DNA from: Polaribacter sp. Hel1_33_78
Lineage (GTDB): Bacteria > Bacteroidota > Bacteroidia > Flavobacteriales > Flavobacteriaceae
Length of the DNA: 64,000 nt
Assembly: GCF_900106075.1 (NCBI RefSeq)
Contig: NZ_LT629794.1
Span: 1,592,001 to 1,656,000, forward strand
Direction of reading: 5' to 3'
Part shown: positions 24,752 to 33,188 of the stretch, piece after piece
Numbering within the stretch: position 1 is the stretch's first letter
Layout: the number at the start of each line of letters is the position of its first letter
Notes under the pieces: model-generated
What the model was told of the DNA's origin: nothing
The model's input: only the letters and a program-made list of their open reading frames with translations
The model's database searches: none
Program-made: the position numbers and the translations under genes

Positions 24752-25945
24752 TTATCTTATTTGTCCGTTTCCGTGAACATACCATTTGTTTGTTACCAAA
24801 TGTTGTAACCCTATAGGTCCACGTTGATGTAATTTATCTGTACTTATAGCTAATTCTCCACCCAATCCTAATTGACCTCCATCTGTAAAACGTGTAGATG
24901 CATTATGATATACGGCAGCTGTATCAACATTTGCCATAAATAATTTAGCTTCCGCTGTATTCTTGGTAATAATTGCTGAGGAGTGGCCGCCAGAATAGTT
25001 ATTAATCATTGCAATCGCGTCTTTATTCGATGGAATTTCTCCAATTACAATTTTGTAATCTAAAAATTCTTTGTACCAAACATCATTTGATGAAATTTCT
25101 TCAACTTTATCAAATTTTGAAATTATTGTATCCCCTAAAACATCAATTTTAAACTCTTTTAACTTTGATAATAAACGATTAATAAAAGCTGTTTTATTTG
25201 GAAGGTTTTTGTCAATTAAAACTTTATCGACCGCATTACAAGCAGAAATTTTGGATTTTCCATTTAAAATAATCTCAATTGCAATAGCTGTATCTGCTTC
25301 TTTATGAACAAAAACAAAGTTATTACCACGTCCGCTAATAATTATAGGACACGTAGCGTGTTTTTTTACAAACGCAATCAAACGTTCACCGCCTCTTGGA
25401 ATAATTAAATCGACTTTTTGGGATGGTCTTTCTAAAAAAGCTTGCGTTTCAGTTCTATCAAATTGTAGGTAGGCAATCCAATCATTAGAAGCATAGTGCT
25501 GGTTTAAAGCTTGATGCCATAAGTCCACAATTTTTAAGTTCGATTGTAAAGATTCTTTACCTCCTTTTAAAAGTATTTTATTTCCAGATTTAAATGCAAT
25601 TCCAGCAGCTTCAACCGTTACATCTGGTCTAGATTCATAAATGATTAATATTGTGCCAAAAGAAGCGGTTTTATTATAAACCTGCATTCCGTTATCATGT
25701 CTAAAGCTAAATCGTTCTAAACCAACAGGATCTTCTTGAGTTGCCAAGTGTAAACAAGCTGCAATCATTTCATGAACTTTTGCTTCATCAACTTTTAATC
25801 GATCGAACATAGAAATATCATCACCCTTGTAAGCTTCTAAATCTTTTTTGTTTATGCTAATAATAGCTTCTTTTTCTCGATCAAGAAGTGAGGCCATTGT
25901 GCGTAAAACATTATTTCTAGTTTTTATGGATAATAACGTATTCAT
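24752..25945 (-). CDS. proA: Glutamate-5-semialdehyde dehydrogenase (gamma-glutamyl phosphate reductase)
   Basis: Reduces gamma-glutamyl phosphate to glutamate-5-semialdehyde with NADPH. The aldehyde dehydrogenase-fold protein has 397 residues. YESRPDVTVEAAGIAFKSGNK (near 103) is the ProA signature, split here as YESRPDVT then AGIAFKSGN. The catalytic cysteine lies in KISACNAVDKVL, after GRGNNFVFVHK. The C-terminal TRFTDGGQLGLGGELAIST is conserved. It lies between argD (18 bases upstream) and proB (1 base downstream). Confidence 0.93.
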   Translation of the reverse strand: MNTLLSIKTRNNVLRTMASLLDREKEAIISINKKDLEAYKGDDISMFDRLKVDEAKVHEMIAACLHLATQEDPVGLERFSFRHDNGMQVYNKTASFGTILIIYESRPDVTVEAAGIAFKSGNKILLKGGKESLQSNLKIVDLWHQALNQHYASNDWIAYLQFDRTETQAFLERPSQKVDLIIPRGGERLIAFVKKHATCPIIISGRGNNFVFVHKEADTAIAIEIILNGKSKISACNAVDKVLIDKNLPNKTAFINRLLSKLKEFKIDVLGDTIISKFDKVEEISSNDVWYKEFLDYKIVIGEIPSNKDAIAMINNYSGGHSSAIITKNTAEAKLFMANVDTAAVYHNASTRFTDGGQLGLGGELAISTDKLHQRGPIGLQHLVTNKWYVHGNGQIR

Positions 25946-25963
25946 TTATTTTCTTATTTTTTT

Positions 25964-27094
25964 CTAGGAATCTAAAGCATTAACCAAAGCTTTAAAAAAC
26001 TGATTTATATGCTCTTTTTTCACGTTTAATGAGGGTAAAATTCTTAATAGTTTTTTATTAGCCGCTCCACCTGTAAAAATATGATACTCGTAGATTAATT
26101 TTTTTCTTAAATCGCTTACTTCATAATCGAATTCTAGACCTAGCATTAAGCCTCTTCCTTTAATGTTTTTTATCTGGGGAATTGTTCTAGCAATTTTAAT
26201 AAAGTATTGAGATATTTCATTGACATTGTGCATTAAATTATCTTCTTCAATTACGTTTAAAACCGATAAACCTGCAACACAAGCTAAATGATTTCCGCCA
26301 AAAGTAGTGCCTAACATTCCGAACTTTGCTTCAATGGAGGGGTGAATAAAAATTCCTCCAATAGGAAAACCATTTCCCATTCCTTTTGCGATAGAAATAA
26401 TATCTGGAGTAACCTTATAATGTTGAAATGCAAAAAACTTTCCTGATCGGCCATATCCAGACTGCACTTCATCGGCAATAAAAAAGGTATTGTTCGCTTT
26501 ACAAAGTACATCGACTTTTTCAAAAAATTTAGCAGTGGCCTGATCTAATCCTCCAACACCCTGAATAAATTCTATAATTATAGCACAAACATCTCCCTTT
26601 TCGAGTTCTCTTTGAACTCTTTCAATATCATTTAGCTCTAATATTGTAACCTTTTGTTGTGCGTTTATTGGCGCAATAATACTGGTATTATCCGTGGCAG
26701 CAACAGCCGCAGACGTACGACCATGAAAACCATTTTTAAAAGCGATTACTCTGGATTTACCTGTTTTAAAAGAAGCTAGTTTTAAGGCATTTTCATTCGC
26801 TTCTGCGCCCGAATTACATAAAAACAATTGGTACTCTTTACAGCCAGAAAGAGTTTCTAATTTGTCAGTTAATTCTTTTTGTAATGGATTTTGAATTGCA
26901 TTTGAATAAAAACCTAATTTAGCAACTTGATTTGTAATTGCTTCTACATATTTTGGATGTCCATGCCCAATAGAAATTACTGCATGACCTCCATACAAAT
27001 CTAAATATGCAGTATTATTTTCATCATATACATACATGCCTTTTGCTGAAACTGGAGTAACATCATATAAAGGATAAACATTAAATAAAGGCAT
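25964..27094 (-). CDS. argD: N-acylornithine aminotransferase
   Basis: A class III PLP aminotransferase (376 residues) that converts N-acyl-glutamate semialdehyde and glutamate to N-acylornithine. The phosphate loop is NSGAEANENALKLA, the cofactor Asp is in ADEVQSGYGRSG, and the PLP lysine is in SIAKGMGNGFPIG. The C-terminal LLRILPSLNVKKE is typical of ArgD-like enzymes. The acyl group is probably succinyl, given the SOTCase-like partner. proC lies 1 base upstream. Confidence 0.92.
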   Translation of the reverse strand: MPLFNVYPLYDVTPVSAKGMYVYDENNTAYLDLYGGHAVISIGHGHPKYVEAITNQVAKLGFYSNAIQNPLQKELTDKLETLSGCKEYQLFLCNSGAEANENALKLASFKTGKSRVIAFKNGFHGRTSAAVAATDNTSIIAPINAQQKVTILELNDIERVQRELEKGDVCAIIIEFIQGVGGLDQATAKFFEKVDVLCKANNTFFIADEVQSGYGRSGKFFAFQHYKVTPDIISIAKGMGNGFPIGGIFIHPSIEAKFGMLGTTFGGNHLACVAGLSVLNVIEEDNLMHNVNEISQYFIKIARTIPQIKNIKGRGLMLGLEFDYEVSDLRKKLIYEYHIFTGGAANKKLLRILPSLNVKKEHINQFFKALVNALDS

Positions 27095-27095
27095 T

Positions 27096-27890
27096 TTAAT
27101 TTGTTTTAATTTGGTTTATTTTTTCAAAAGAAGCGTTAATTCCTTTTATCAAAGAAGAGCTTAATCCTTGATGTTCCATTTCATTTAATCCCTCAATGGT
27201 GCATCCTCCAGGAGTGGTTACCCTATCTATTTCTTCCTCGGGATGATTGCCAGATTCTTTTAATAGGGTTGCAGCTCCAAAGCAAGTTTGCATTGCTAAT
27301 TCGTGTGCTTCGTGCGCTTCGAAACCTAATTGAATAGCCCCTTGGGTTGTCGCTCGAATTAAACGCATCCAAAAAGCAATTCCGCTTGCACAAATAACTG
27401 TTGCTGCTTGCAGTTGATCTTCAGGAATTACCATAGAACGTCCTAAGCTATTAAAAATAGTCTTTGCTAATTCAACTTTTTCCTTTCCTTTTGCATTTGT
27501 AGAGAGGCATGTCATAGATTGTCCTACAGATGCGGCTGTATTTGGCATTGCACGAATTATATAATGCTTTCCACCAATTACATTTTCAATTTTTCCTAAC
27601 GAAAAACCGGTAATCGCAGAAATTAGTATTTGCTCTTTACTGAGTTTGTATTTTAAATTTTCTAAAATATCTCTTAGATGTCTTGGTTGTACTGCAAATA
27701 TTATAATATCAGAATTTTTAACTGCTTCTTCATTATTAGTAGTTAAGGTTACTGCCTTGTATCTATTAAATTCCTTTATAGAATCTGTGTTTCTTTTTGT
27801 AAGATATAAAGAACTTACAACTTTATTTTTCAACAATCCTTTTGCAATCGATTGCCCTAAACTTCCTGCTCCAATTATTGCTACTTTCAT
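27096..27890 (-). CDS. proC: Pyrroline-5-carboxylate reductase
   Basis: Reduces pyrroline-5-carboxylate to proline with NAD(P)H. The 264-residue protein starts with the Rossmann motif AIIGAGSLGQSIAKGLL (4-20). It has IIRAMPNTAASVGQSMT near 122-138, and the C-terminal signature TPGGCTIEGLNEMEHQGL near 231-248. It lies within the arg operon, downstream of argC. The 106-base gap from argC is the only long gap in the operon and holds a repeat. Confidence 0.93.
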   Translation of the reverse strand: MKVAIIGAGSLGQSIAKGLLKNKVVSSLYLTKRNTDSIKEFNRYKAVTLTTNNEEAVKNSDIIIFAVQPRHLRDILENLKYKLSKEQILISAITGFSLGKIENVIGGKHYIIRAMPNTAASVGQSMTCLSTNAKGKEKVELAKTIFNSLGRSMVIPEDQLQAATVICASGIAFWMRLIRATTQGAIQLGFEAHEAHELAMQTCFGAATLLKESGNHPEEEIDRVTTPGGCTIEGLNEMEHQGLSSSLIKGINASFEKINQIKTN

Positions 27891-27905
27891 ACTTTATTAT
27901 TTTTT

Positions 27906-27984
27906 GGGCGTTACCTGCAGGTCACGCTTTACACTATATCTTTTTTTCGTTCCTCAAAAAGGATGTCATTTCACTCGTTAACGC
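27906..27984. repeat. Intergenic repeat with terminal inverted repeats
   Basis: A GC-richer 79-base segment between argC and proC. Its ends are GCGTTA (27908-27913) and TAACGC (27979-27984), and an internal palindrome ACCTGCAGGT lies at 27913-27922. From memory, it resembles an intergenic repeat common in flavobacterial genomes (GGGCGTTACC... CTATATCTTTTT... AAAAAGGATG... TAACGC). It is transcribed in this operon. It is not coding. Confidence 0.6.
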
Positions 27985-27996
27985 AGCTAATTGCTA

Positions 27997-28974
27997 CTAA
28001 AAATAATTTGCTTTTAAATTTAAACCTAAAGTTTCTTCAAATCCGTACATTAAATTCATATTCTGAATTGCTTGACCAGAGGCTCCTTTTAATAAATTGT
28101 CTATTACGCTTGTTATTAGTAATTTATTGTCATGTTTTGCTATATGGATTAAACATTTATTTGTGTTTACAACTTGTTTTAAATGTATATCGGTATCAGA
28201 AATAAATATAAATGCTGCATCTTTATAAAATACTTGATACATTTCTTTTGCTTCTGCTATACTGCCTTTAAATTTTGTGTAAGTGGTAGCAAAAATTCCT
28301 CTTGAAAAGTTTCCTCTATTTGGCATAAAGTTTATTTCAGAATCAAAATTAGGCTGTAACTGATTTACAGTTTGATGTATTTCTCCTAAATGTTGATGAT
28401 TAAAAGCTTTATAATGCGAAAAATTATTATCTCTCCAAGTAAAATGTGTGGTTGTAGACAAAGAAGTTCCTGCTCCAGTTGCACCAGTAACGGCATTAAT
28501 ATGAATATCGTTCTGCAGTAATCCTTTTGCAGCCAGTGGTAGAATAGCCAATTGTAAAGCAGTTGCAAAACAACCAGGATTTGCAATACATTTTGCTTCT
28601 TTTATAGCATCTCTTTGTAATTCTGGTAAACCATAGACAAATTCTTTTTCTTCGAAATTTTTATCCTTGAATAGTCTAAAATCATTACTTAAATCAATAA
28701 TTTTCATGTGATCAGAAAAACTATTGTTTTCTAAAAAAGTAGTTGAATTGCCATGACCCAAGCACAAAAATAATACATCAATTTCTGTATTAATTTTATT
28801 AGTAAAACTTATTTCAGTCGAACCAATTAAATCTTGATGCACTTGATACAATTTGTTGCCAGCATTAGAAGTGCTGTAAACAAAATTGATATTTGTTTTA
28901 GGGTGATTCAGCAACAATCTTATTAATTCCCCCGCGGTATAACCTGCACCACCTATAATTCCTACTTCTAACAT
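27997..28974 (-). CDS. argC: N-acyl-gamma-glutamyl-phosphate reductase
   Basis: Reduces N-acylglutamyl phosphate to the semialdehyde with NADPH. The 325-residue protein opens with the Rossmann motif VGIIGGAGYTAGELIRLLL (4-22). The catalytic cysteine is in NPGCFATALQLAILPL (near 132-147), and GATGAGTSLS follows. This is the shorter type of ArgC. argG lies 2 bases upstream; downstream the repeat-bearing gap leads to proC. Confidence 0.93.
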   Translation of the reverse strand: MLEVGIIGGAGYTAGELIRLLLNHPKTNINFVYSTSNAGNKLYQVHQDLIGSTEISFTNKINTEIDVLFLCLGHGNSTTFLENNSFSDHMKIIDLSNDFRLFKDKNFEEKEFVYGLPELQRDAIKEAKCIANPGCFATALQLAILPLAAKGLLQNDIHINAVTGATGAGTSLSTTTHFTWRDNNFSHYKAFNHQHLGEIHQTVNQLQPNFDSEINFMPNRGNFSRGIFATTYTKFKGSIAEAKEMYQVFYKDAAFIFISDTDIHLKQVVNTNKCLIHIAKHDNKLLITSVIDNLLKGASGQAIQNMNLMYGFEETLGLNLKANYF

Positions 28975-28976
28975 CC

Positions 28977-30152
28977 TTAAGAATTTACTTGTTGATATAT
29001 TTTATTCTGATTCCCTAAAATTTTAATAAAACCTTTTGCATCGTCTGCTGACCATGCTTTATTTTCTTCACCATACGTACTAAATTTACTAGACATTAAA
29101 TCGTGATCAGAAATAATTCCATCTAAAGAAAAATGATACGGTTTTAAAGAAACCACAACATTACCAGAAACCATTTTTTGAGAACTTTGTAAAAAAGCTT
29201 CCGTATCTCGCATTACAGGATCTAAATATTGCCCTTCATGCAAATGCATTCCATAGAAACTAGCTAAATATTCTTTATGTTGTAATTGCCATTTTGTCAA
29301 GGTATGTTTCTCTAATAAGTGATGTGCCTTTATTGTTATTAAAGCAGCTGCTGCTTCGAATCCAACTCTTCCTTTCGTACCAACTATGGTATCACCAACA
29401 TGAATATCTCTTCCAATGGCGTATGCAGCAGCAATGTCATTTAATTTTTCAATATTTATTTCTGGCAAATTTTCTTTTCCATTTAAACCAATAAATTCGC
29501 CCTTTTTAAAAGTTAGTGTAACTTTTTGTTCTACTTCTTTTTCTAATTGAGAAGGATACGCTTCACTAGGTAATGGTTTTTCAGAATTTAAAGTTTCTAC
29601 ACCTCCAACACTTGTTCCCCAAAGGCCCTTATTAACGGAGTATTTTGATTTTTCCCAAGACATATCAATTCCCTCGGATTTTAAATAATCTATTTCTTCC
29701 TGTCTTGTTAATTTTTTATCTCTAATTGGAGTTATAATATTGATTCCTGGAGCCAACGTTTGAAAAATCATATCAAAACGTACTTGATCATTTCCTGCAC
29801 CTGTGCTTCCGTGTGCAATATATTCAGCTCCAATACTTTTTGCGTACTCAACAATTTCTATCGCTTGTATAATTCTTTCTGCACTTACAGAGAGTGGATA
29901 GGTACTGTTTTTTAAGACATTTCCAAAAATTAAATACTTTACTACTTTATTGTAAAAAGTAGCAACTGCATCAATATTTTTATATGTAGCAACGCCCATT
30001 TTATAGGCGTTATTTTCTATATGTTTGATTTCTTCTTTTGTAAATCCACCAGTATTAACACTTACCGCATGAACATCATATTTTTTTGATAAACTTACAG
30101 CACAATAAGAGGTGTCTAAACCGCCACTATATGCAATTACTAATTTTTTCAT
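28977..30152 (-). CDS. argG: Argininosuccinate synthase
   Basis: Joins citrulline and aspartate using ATP to give argininosuccinate. The 391-residue protein carries the ATP pyrophosphatase P-loop AYSGGLDTSYC (8-18), AHGSTGAGNDQVRFD near 113-127, and the C-terminal GNVVVSLKPYHFSLDGI region. Its start overlaps the stop of the upstream GNAT gene by 4 bases, so the two are coupled. Placed second in the operon, it appears before the pathway steps that make its substrate. Confidence 0.93.
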   Translation of the reverse strand: MKKLVIAYSGGLDTSYCAVSLSKKYDVHAVSVNTGGFTKEEIKHIENNAYKMGVATYKNIDAVATFYNKVVKYLIFGNVLKNSTYPLSVSAERIIQAIEIVEYAKSIGAEYIAHGSTGAGNDQVRFDMIFQTLAPGINIITPIRDKKLTRQEEIDYLKSEGIDMSWEKSKYSVNKGLWGTSVGGVETLNSEKPLPSEAYPSQLEKEVEQKVTLTFKKGEFIGLNGKENLPEINIEKLNDIAAAYAIGRDIHVGDTIVGTKGRVGFEAAAALITIKAHHLLEKHTLTKWQLQHKEYLASFYGMHLHEGQYLDPVMRDTEAFLQSSQKMVSGNVVVSLKPYHFSLDGIISDHDLMSSKFSTYGEENKAWSADDAKGFIKILGNQNKIYQQVNS

Positions 30153-30766
30153 TTTTTATCTTTTTTTAGAAACAAGTTCTGTTTAATATTTTTTAATTTT
30201 TTGAAAACGCTTTCTTTCACTTCTTCAGAGGCTTCTTTATTATTGTTTTTTGGATCGAATAACATACCAGTACACAAGCACATTTTTCTATCTGTTCTTG
30301 TCAAAACATCAAAGTTTCTGCAAGTTTGACAACCATCCCAAAAGCTTTGGTCGTCGGTTAGCTCCGAGAAAGTAACAGGTTTATAACCTAAATCGCTATT
30401 TAGTTTCATAACAGGTAACCCAGTTGTAATACTAAATACTTTTGCCTCTGGAAATTTAGTTCTTGAGTGCTTGAAAATAACTTGTTTAATTTGTTTAGCT
30501 AACCCTATATTTCTATAATTTGGATGTACAATTAACCCTGAATTAGCAACAAATTTCCCATGTCCCCATTTTTCTATATAGCAGAATCCAGCAAATTTTC
30601 CATCATCTAAAGCAATTACGGCATTACCATTCTCCATCTTAGTGGCAATGTATGCTGGTTTTCTTTTTGCAATACCCGTTCCCCTAACTTTTGCAGCTTC
30701 AGCAATAGTATTACAGATAATGTCAGCGTAAACGATATGAGATTTATTAGCAATTACAATTTCCAT
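30149..30766 (-). CDS. GNAT acyltransferase, probable N-acylglutamate synthase
   Basis: A 205-residue GNAT-fold protein, first gene of the arginine operon. The acyl-CoA loop is YRNIGLAKQIKQ (84-95), after GLIVHP. The C-terminal part has four cysteines (146, 149, 163, 165: CQTC and CLC) that could bind a metal. No argA or argJ is present, so this gene is the best candidate for the first step, acylation of glutamate. I recall a homologous operon gene in Bacteroides thetaiotaomicron being proposed as N-succinylglutamate synthase from mutant fitness data. Function is therefore likely but inferred. Confidence 0.7.
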   Translation of the reverse strand: MEIVIANKSHIVYADIICNTIAEAAKVRGTGIAKRKPAYIATKMENGNAVIALDDGKFAGFCYIEKWGHGKFVANSGLIVHPNYRNIGLAKQIKQVIFKHSRTKFPEAKVFSITTGLPVMKLNSDLGYKPVTFSELTDDQSFWDGCQTCRNFDVLTRTDRKMCLCTGMLFDPKNNNKEASEEVKESVFKKLKNIKQNLFLKKDKK

Positions 30767-30838
30767 TGCATTGTATTTTTATTTGATAAAACTTGTTGTT
30801 TGTTGTTTTCTGAATGTAGAACTGGACTCACCTAAATT

Positions 30839-30897
30839 CCATAAATAAATTTTACCCCAAAGGGCGAAACTCGAAACTGCGGCAAAAATTTATTTGG
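30839..30897. repeat. Imperfect inverted repeat in the arg operon leader
   Basis: Arms 30839-30858 (CCATAAATAAATTTTACCCC) and 30881-30897 (GGCAAAAATTTATTTGG) can pair almost fully around a 22-base loop containing a doubled CGAAACT. It lies between the arginine leader ORF and the first operon gene, on the transcribed minus strand. No T-run follows, so it is not a classic terminator. It may be an alternative mRNA structure or an inserted repeat. Confidence 0.5.
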
Positions 30898-31002
30898 CTA
30901 TCGTTTAAAATAACTAAAATTTGTAAGTATGTTTTGTAAGAAAGGTTCACGATAAAAAAATAAATAATTAAAAACTATAAGAGTGTGATAAGAGGATTAA
31001 TT

Positions 31003-31021
31003 GCTAATAAAAAATACTAGC
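31003..31021 (-). promoter_or_regulatory. Hairpin spanning the arginine leader stop codon
   Basis: On the minus strand GCTAGTA pairs with TATTAGC (one G-T wobble) around a 5-base T loop. The left arm begins in the last Arg codon and includes the leader stop, so a ribosome held at the Arg codons would prevent its folding. It is a candidate regulatory switch; no T-run directly follows. Confidence 0.4.
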
Positions 31022-31091
31022 GACGACGATTGCGCAGGCGCAAACTGGGAGCTATTGTAGTACATAATTTATTGTTTCTAATAGTAATCAT
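31017..31091 (-). CDS. Arginine-rich leader peptide of the arg/pro operon
   Basis: A 24-codon ORF on the minus strand, ATG at 31091 and TAG at 31017-31019, about 250 bases upstream of the first operon gene. The product starts MITIRNNKLC and ends SLRLRNRRR, with five of its last seven residues arginine. These codons are CGC, CGC, CGT, CGT, CGC, although AGA is the common Arg codon in the surrounding genes. This is what a ribosome-mediated attenuator would look like: low Arg-tRNA stalls the ribosome in the leader. A hairpin overlaps the stop. The peptide has no other expected function. Existence of the ORF is seen; its regulatory role is inference. Confidence 0.7.
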   Translation of the reverse strand: MITIRNNKLCTTIAPSLRLRNRRR

Positions 31092-31390
31092 GATGCTAAT
31101 GTATATGTTTTTTGAAAGCAATCATTAAAAATGAATCGCTTTTTTATCAGTTTTATGAAATTTAAACAAAATTGGATTTTGAGTTATAAATTCATTAAAA
31201 TAATACTTAAATATTCCCTTTTTGACAATTCTTTAATTGACATTTCAAGTAAAATCTTATTAAATCTAATATTATTCTTAATGAATAATACAGTTCATCC
31301 TTAAATTAATACAACTCAGTATTTTTTAATTTAATAAACTTTAAATCTATTTCATATTTGTAGCATAATAAACAATTAAAACTTAAAATT

Positions 31391-31804
31391 ATGAAACTTA
31401 TCGTAGCCTTTTTAACAACACTAATATTATTAATTACAAGTACAATAGCTGCACAAAATCACACAATTACAGCAACAGTTGTAAATGTAACCTCGGATTC
31501 AGGAAAAGTAGGATTTGCTCTATATAACAAAACTAATTTTAGAATGCAACCAATTAAAGGGTTAGAATCTAAAATTTTAGACGGAAAAAGTATTGCCATA
31601 TTTGAAAACATCTCAGCAGGAGAATATGCAATCATTTGTTATCACGACAAAAATGATAATAATAAAATGGATTTTCAATCTAATGGAATGCCCAAAGAGG
31701 ATTATGGATCATCTAACAATGTAATGAATTTTGGACCTCCAAAATTTGAAGATGCAAAATTTGTTGTTATTGATAAAAATGTATCTTTAGATATTAAATT
31801 TTAA
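31391..31804 (+). CDS. DUF2141 exported protein
   Basis: A 137-residue protein with a signal peptide (about 1-21, ending STIAAQ) and a single DUF2141 beta-sandwich domain. The motif YHDKNDNNKMDFQSNGMPKE (about 84-103) looks like a calcium-binding-type loop and is characteristic of the family. Function is unknown; likely periplasmic. It starts 22 bases before the histidine kinase gene on the same strand, so it may be the leading gene of the LytS/2TM/LytTR operon. Its role there is not known. Confidence 0.8.
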   Translation: MKLIVAFLTTLILLITSTIAAQNHTITATVVNVTSDSGKVGFALYNKTNFRMQPIKGLESKILDGKSIAIFENISAGEYAIICYHDKNDNNKMDFQSNGMPKEDYGSSNNVMNFGPPKFEDAKFVVIDKNVSLDIKF

Positions 31805-31826
31805 TAATTTAAGCATAGAAGTAGAA

Positions 31827-33188
31827 ATGAAAAAAATAACAACGTTTTCTGTAGTAAAACTAAAAAAAAGTATTTTTCTTACTTTAAAAATTGCACTAAT
31901 TTTTACCCTGATTTTTGTAGTTTTTAAACAGCAATTTAATTTAAAAGGAATCGCCTATATTTTTTTGATTTCTTGCTTGTATTCTTTTGGACTCGGTTTT
32001 GGAAACGCTCTTATAAACGATTTTCTTAATAAAAAGTGGAGTTGGATAGCAGAAACAAATCAGAGAGTTTGGGCGGGAGTTGTTACAACTGTAGTGTATA
32101 CAATTATAGCAGTATTAGTAATTAATTATATACAATTTATAGTTTTACAAGGCTTGAAGGTGGAAAGTTTTTTTACTGGCTTTCTACTTTATGTACACAT
32201 TTTTACTGTTATTATTTCCTTAGGAGTTGCTACTTTTTTTCATGCACGTGGTTTTATGATTAATTGGAAAGCATCTGTAAGTCAAGAAACTACAAGACAA
32301 GAGATTGTTGCAAAAACAGAAACGGCAAAATTCGAGTCTTTAAAAAATCAACTAGATCCACATTTTTTATTTAATAGTTTAAATGTGTTAACGAGTTTAA
32401 TTGGCGAAAATCCATATCAGGCAGAGAAATTTACCACAAAATTATCTAAAGTATATCGATACGTTTTAGAGCAACGAAATAAAGATTTAGTACCAATTGA
32501 AGAAGAATTAAAGTTTGCAAAAACGTATATGCAATTATTAGAAATGCGTTTTGAAGATGCAGTAAAATTTAATATTCCAGATTCTATAAGTAATAATGAG
32601 TTAAAAATTGTGCCACTTTCTTTACAACTCTTATTAGAAAATGCAGTAAAACATAATGTGGTTTCTCCTTCTAAACCTTTAATAGTAAGTATTTATCAAG
32701 AAGATAATTATTTAATTATAGAAAACAATATCAACCCGAAAGAAACAATAGGAAAAAGTACTAAAGTTGGTTTACAAAACATCGCGGATAGATATGGGTT
32801 AATTACACAAAAGGGTGTTAAAATAGAAAATAATAACAAAACTTTTAAGGTGAGTTTACCTCTCCTTTATAAAATGGATAACAGTATGTACACAGAAGAT
32901 ATAGAAAACAGTAAATACGTAAAAGCAGTTGAAAGAGTAGAGAAATTAAAAGAGTTTTATCAAAATTTAGTTTCGTATTGCTTAGTAATTCCCTTTTTAA
33001 TTTTTATCAATTTAAGATTTTCACCAGGTTTTCACTGGTTTTGGTTTCCAATATTTGGATGGGGTTTAGGATTAACTTTTCACTTTTTAGAAGTGAATAA
33101 TTACAATATTTTCTTGGGCAAAAACTGGGAAGATAAAAAGATTAAAGAAATGATGAATAAAGAGAGACAACATAAAAGAACAAGATAA
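31827..33188 (+). CDS. LytS-type sensor histidine kinase fused to a 2TM domain
   Basis: A 453-residue membrane kinase. Four N-terminal helices lie at about 14-33, 42-62, 83-105 and 117-137. The His_kinase domain follows, with phospho-accepting His179 in LDPHFLFNSLN, an N-box LLENAVKHN (near 268-276) and G-box GLQNIADRYG (near 312-321). The C-terminal 90 residues form a separate 2TM domain: YVKAVERVEKLKEFYQNL, two helices and a KNWEDKKIKEMM tail, the same layout as the stand-alone proteins that follow. The next gene's ATG overlaps its stop by 1 base (TAATG). Confidence 0.9.
   Translation: MKKITTFSVVKLKKSIFLTLKIALIFTLIFVVFKQQFNLKGIAYIFLISCLYSFGLGFGNALINDFLNKKWSWIAETNQRVWAGVVTTVVYTIIAVLVINYIQFIVLQGLKVESFFTGFLLYVHIFTVIISLGVATFFHARGFMINWKASVSQETTRQEIVAKTETAKFESLKNQLDPHFLFNSLNVLTSLIGENPYQAEKFTTKLSKVYRYVLEQRNKDLVPIEEELKFAKTYMQLLEMRFEDAVKFNIPDSISNNELKIVPLSLQLLLENAVKHNVVSPSKPLIVSIYQEDNYLIIENNINPKETIGKSTKVGLQNIADRYGLITQKGVKIENNNKTFKVSLPLLYKMDNSMYTEDIENSKYVKAVERVEKLKEFYQNLVSYCLVIPFLIFINLRFSPGFHWFWFPIFGWGLGLTFHFLEVNNYNIFLGKNWEDKKIKEMMNKERQHKRTR

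Larger units (their letters stand above)
30767..31390. other. 624-base divergent regulatory region
   Basis: The region between the arginine operon (minus) and the DUF2141/LytTR locus (plus). On the minus strand it holds the arginine leader ORF (31017-31091), a 19-base hairpin at its stop and a large inverted repeat (30839-30897). On the plus strand CATATTTG (31353-31360), one base off TAnnTTTG, is a candidate promoter for the DUF2141 gene at 31391. I see no other gene or RNA family in it. Confidence 0.6.

Noticed and set aside
27963..28205. Plus-strand ORF starting in the intergenic repeat and running into argC
   Set aside because: It lies antisense to argC and starts in a repeat; no homology.
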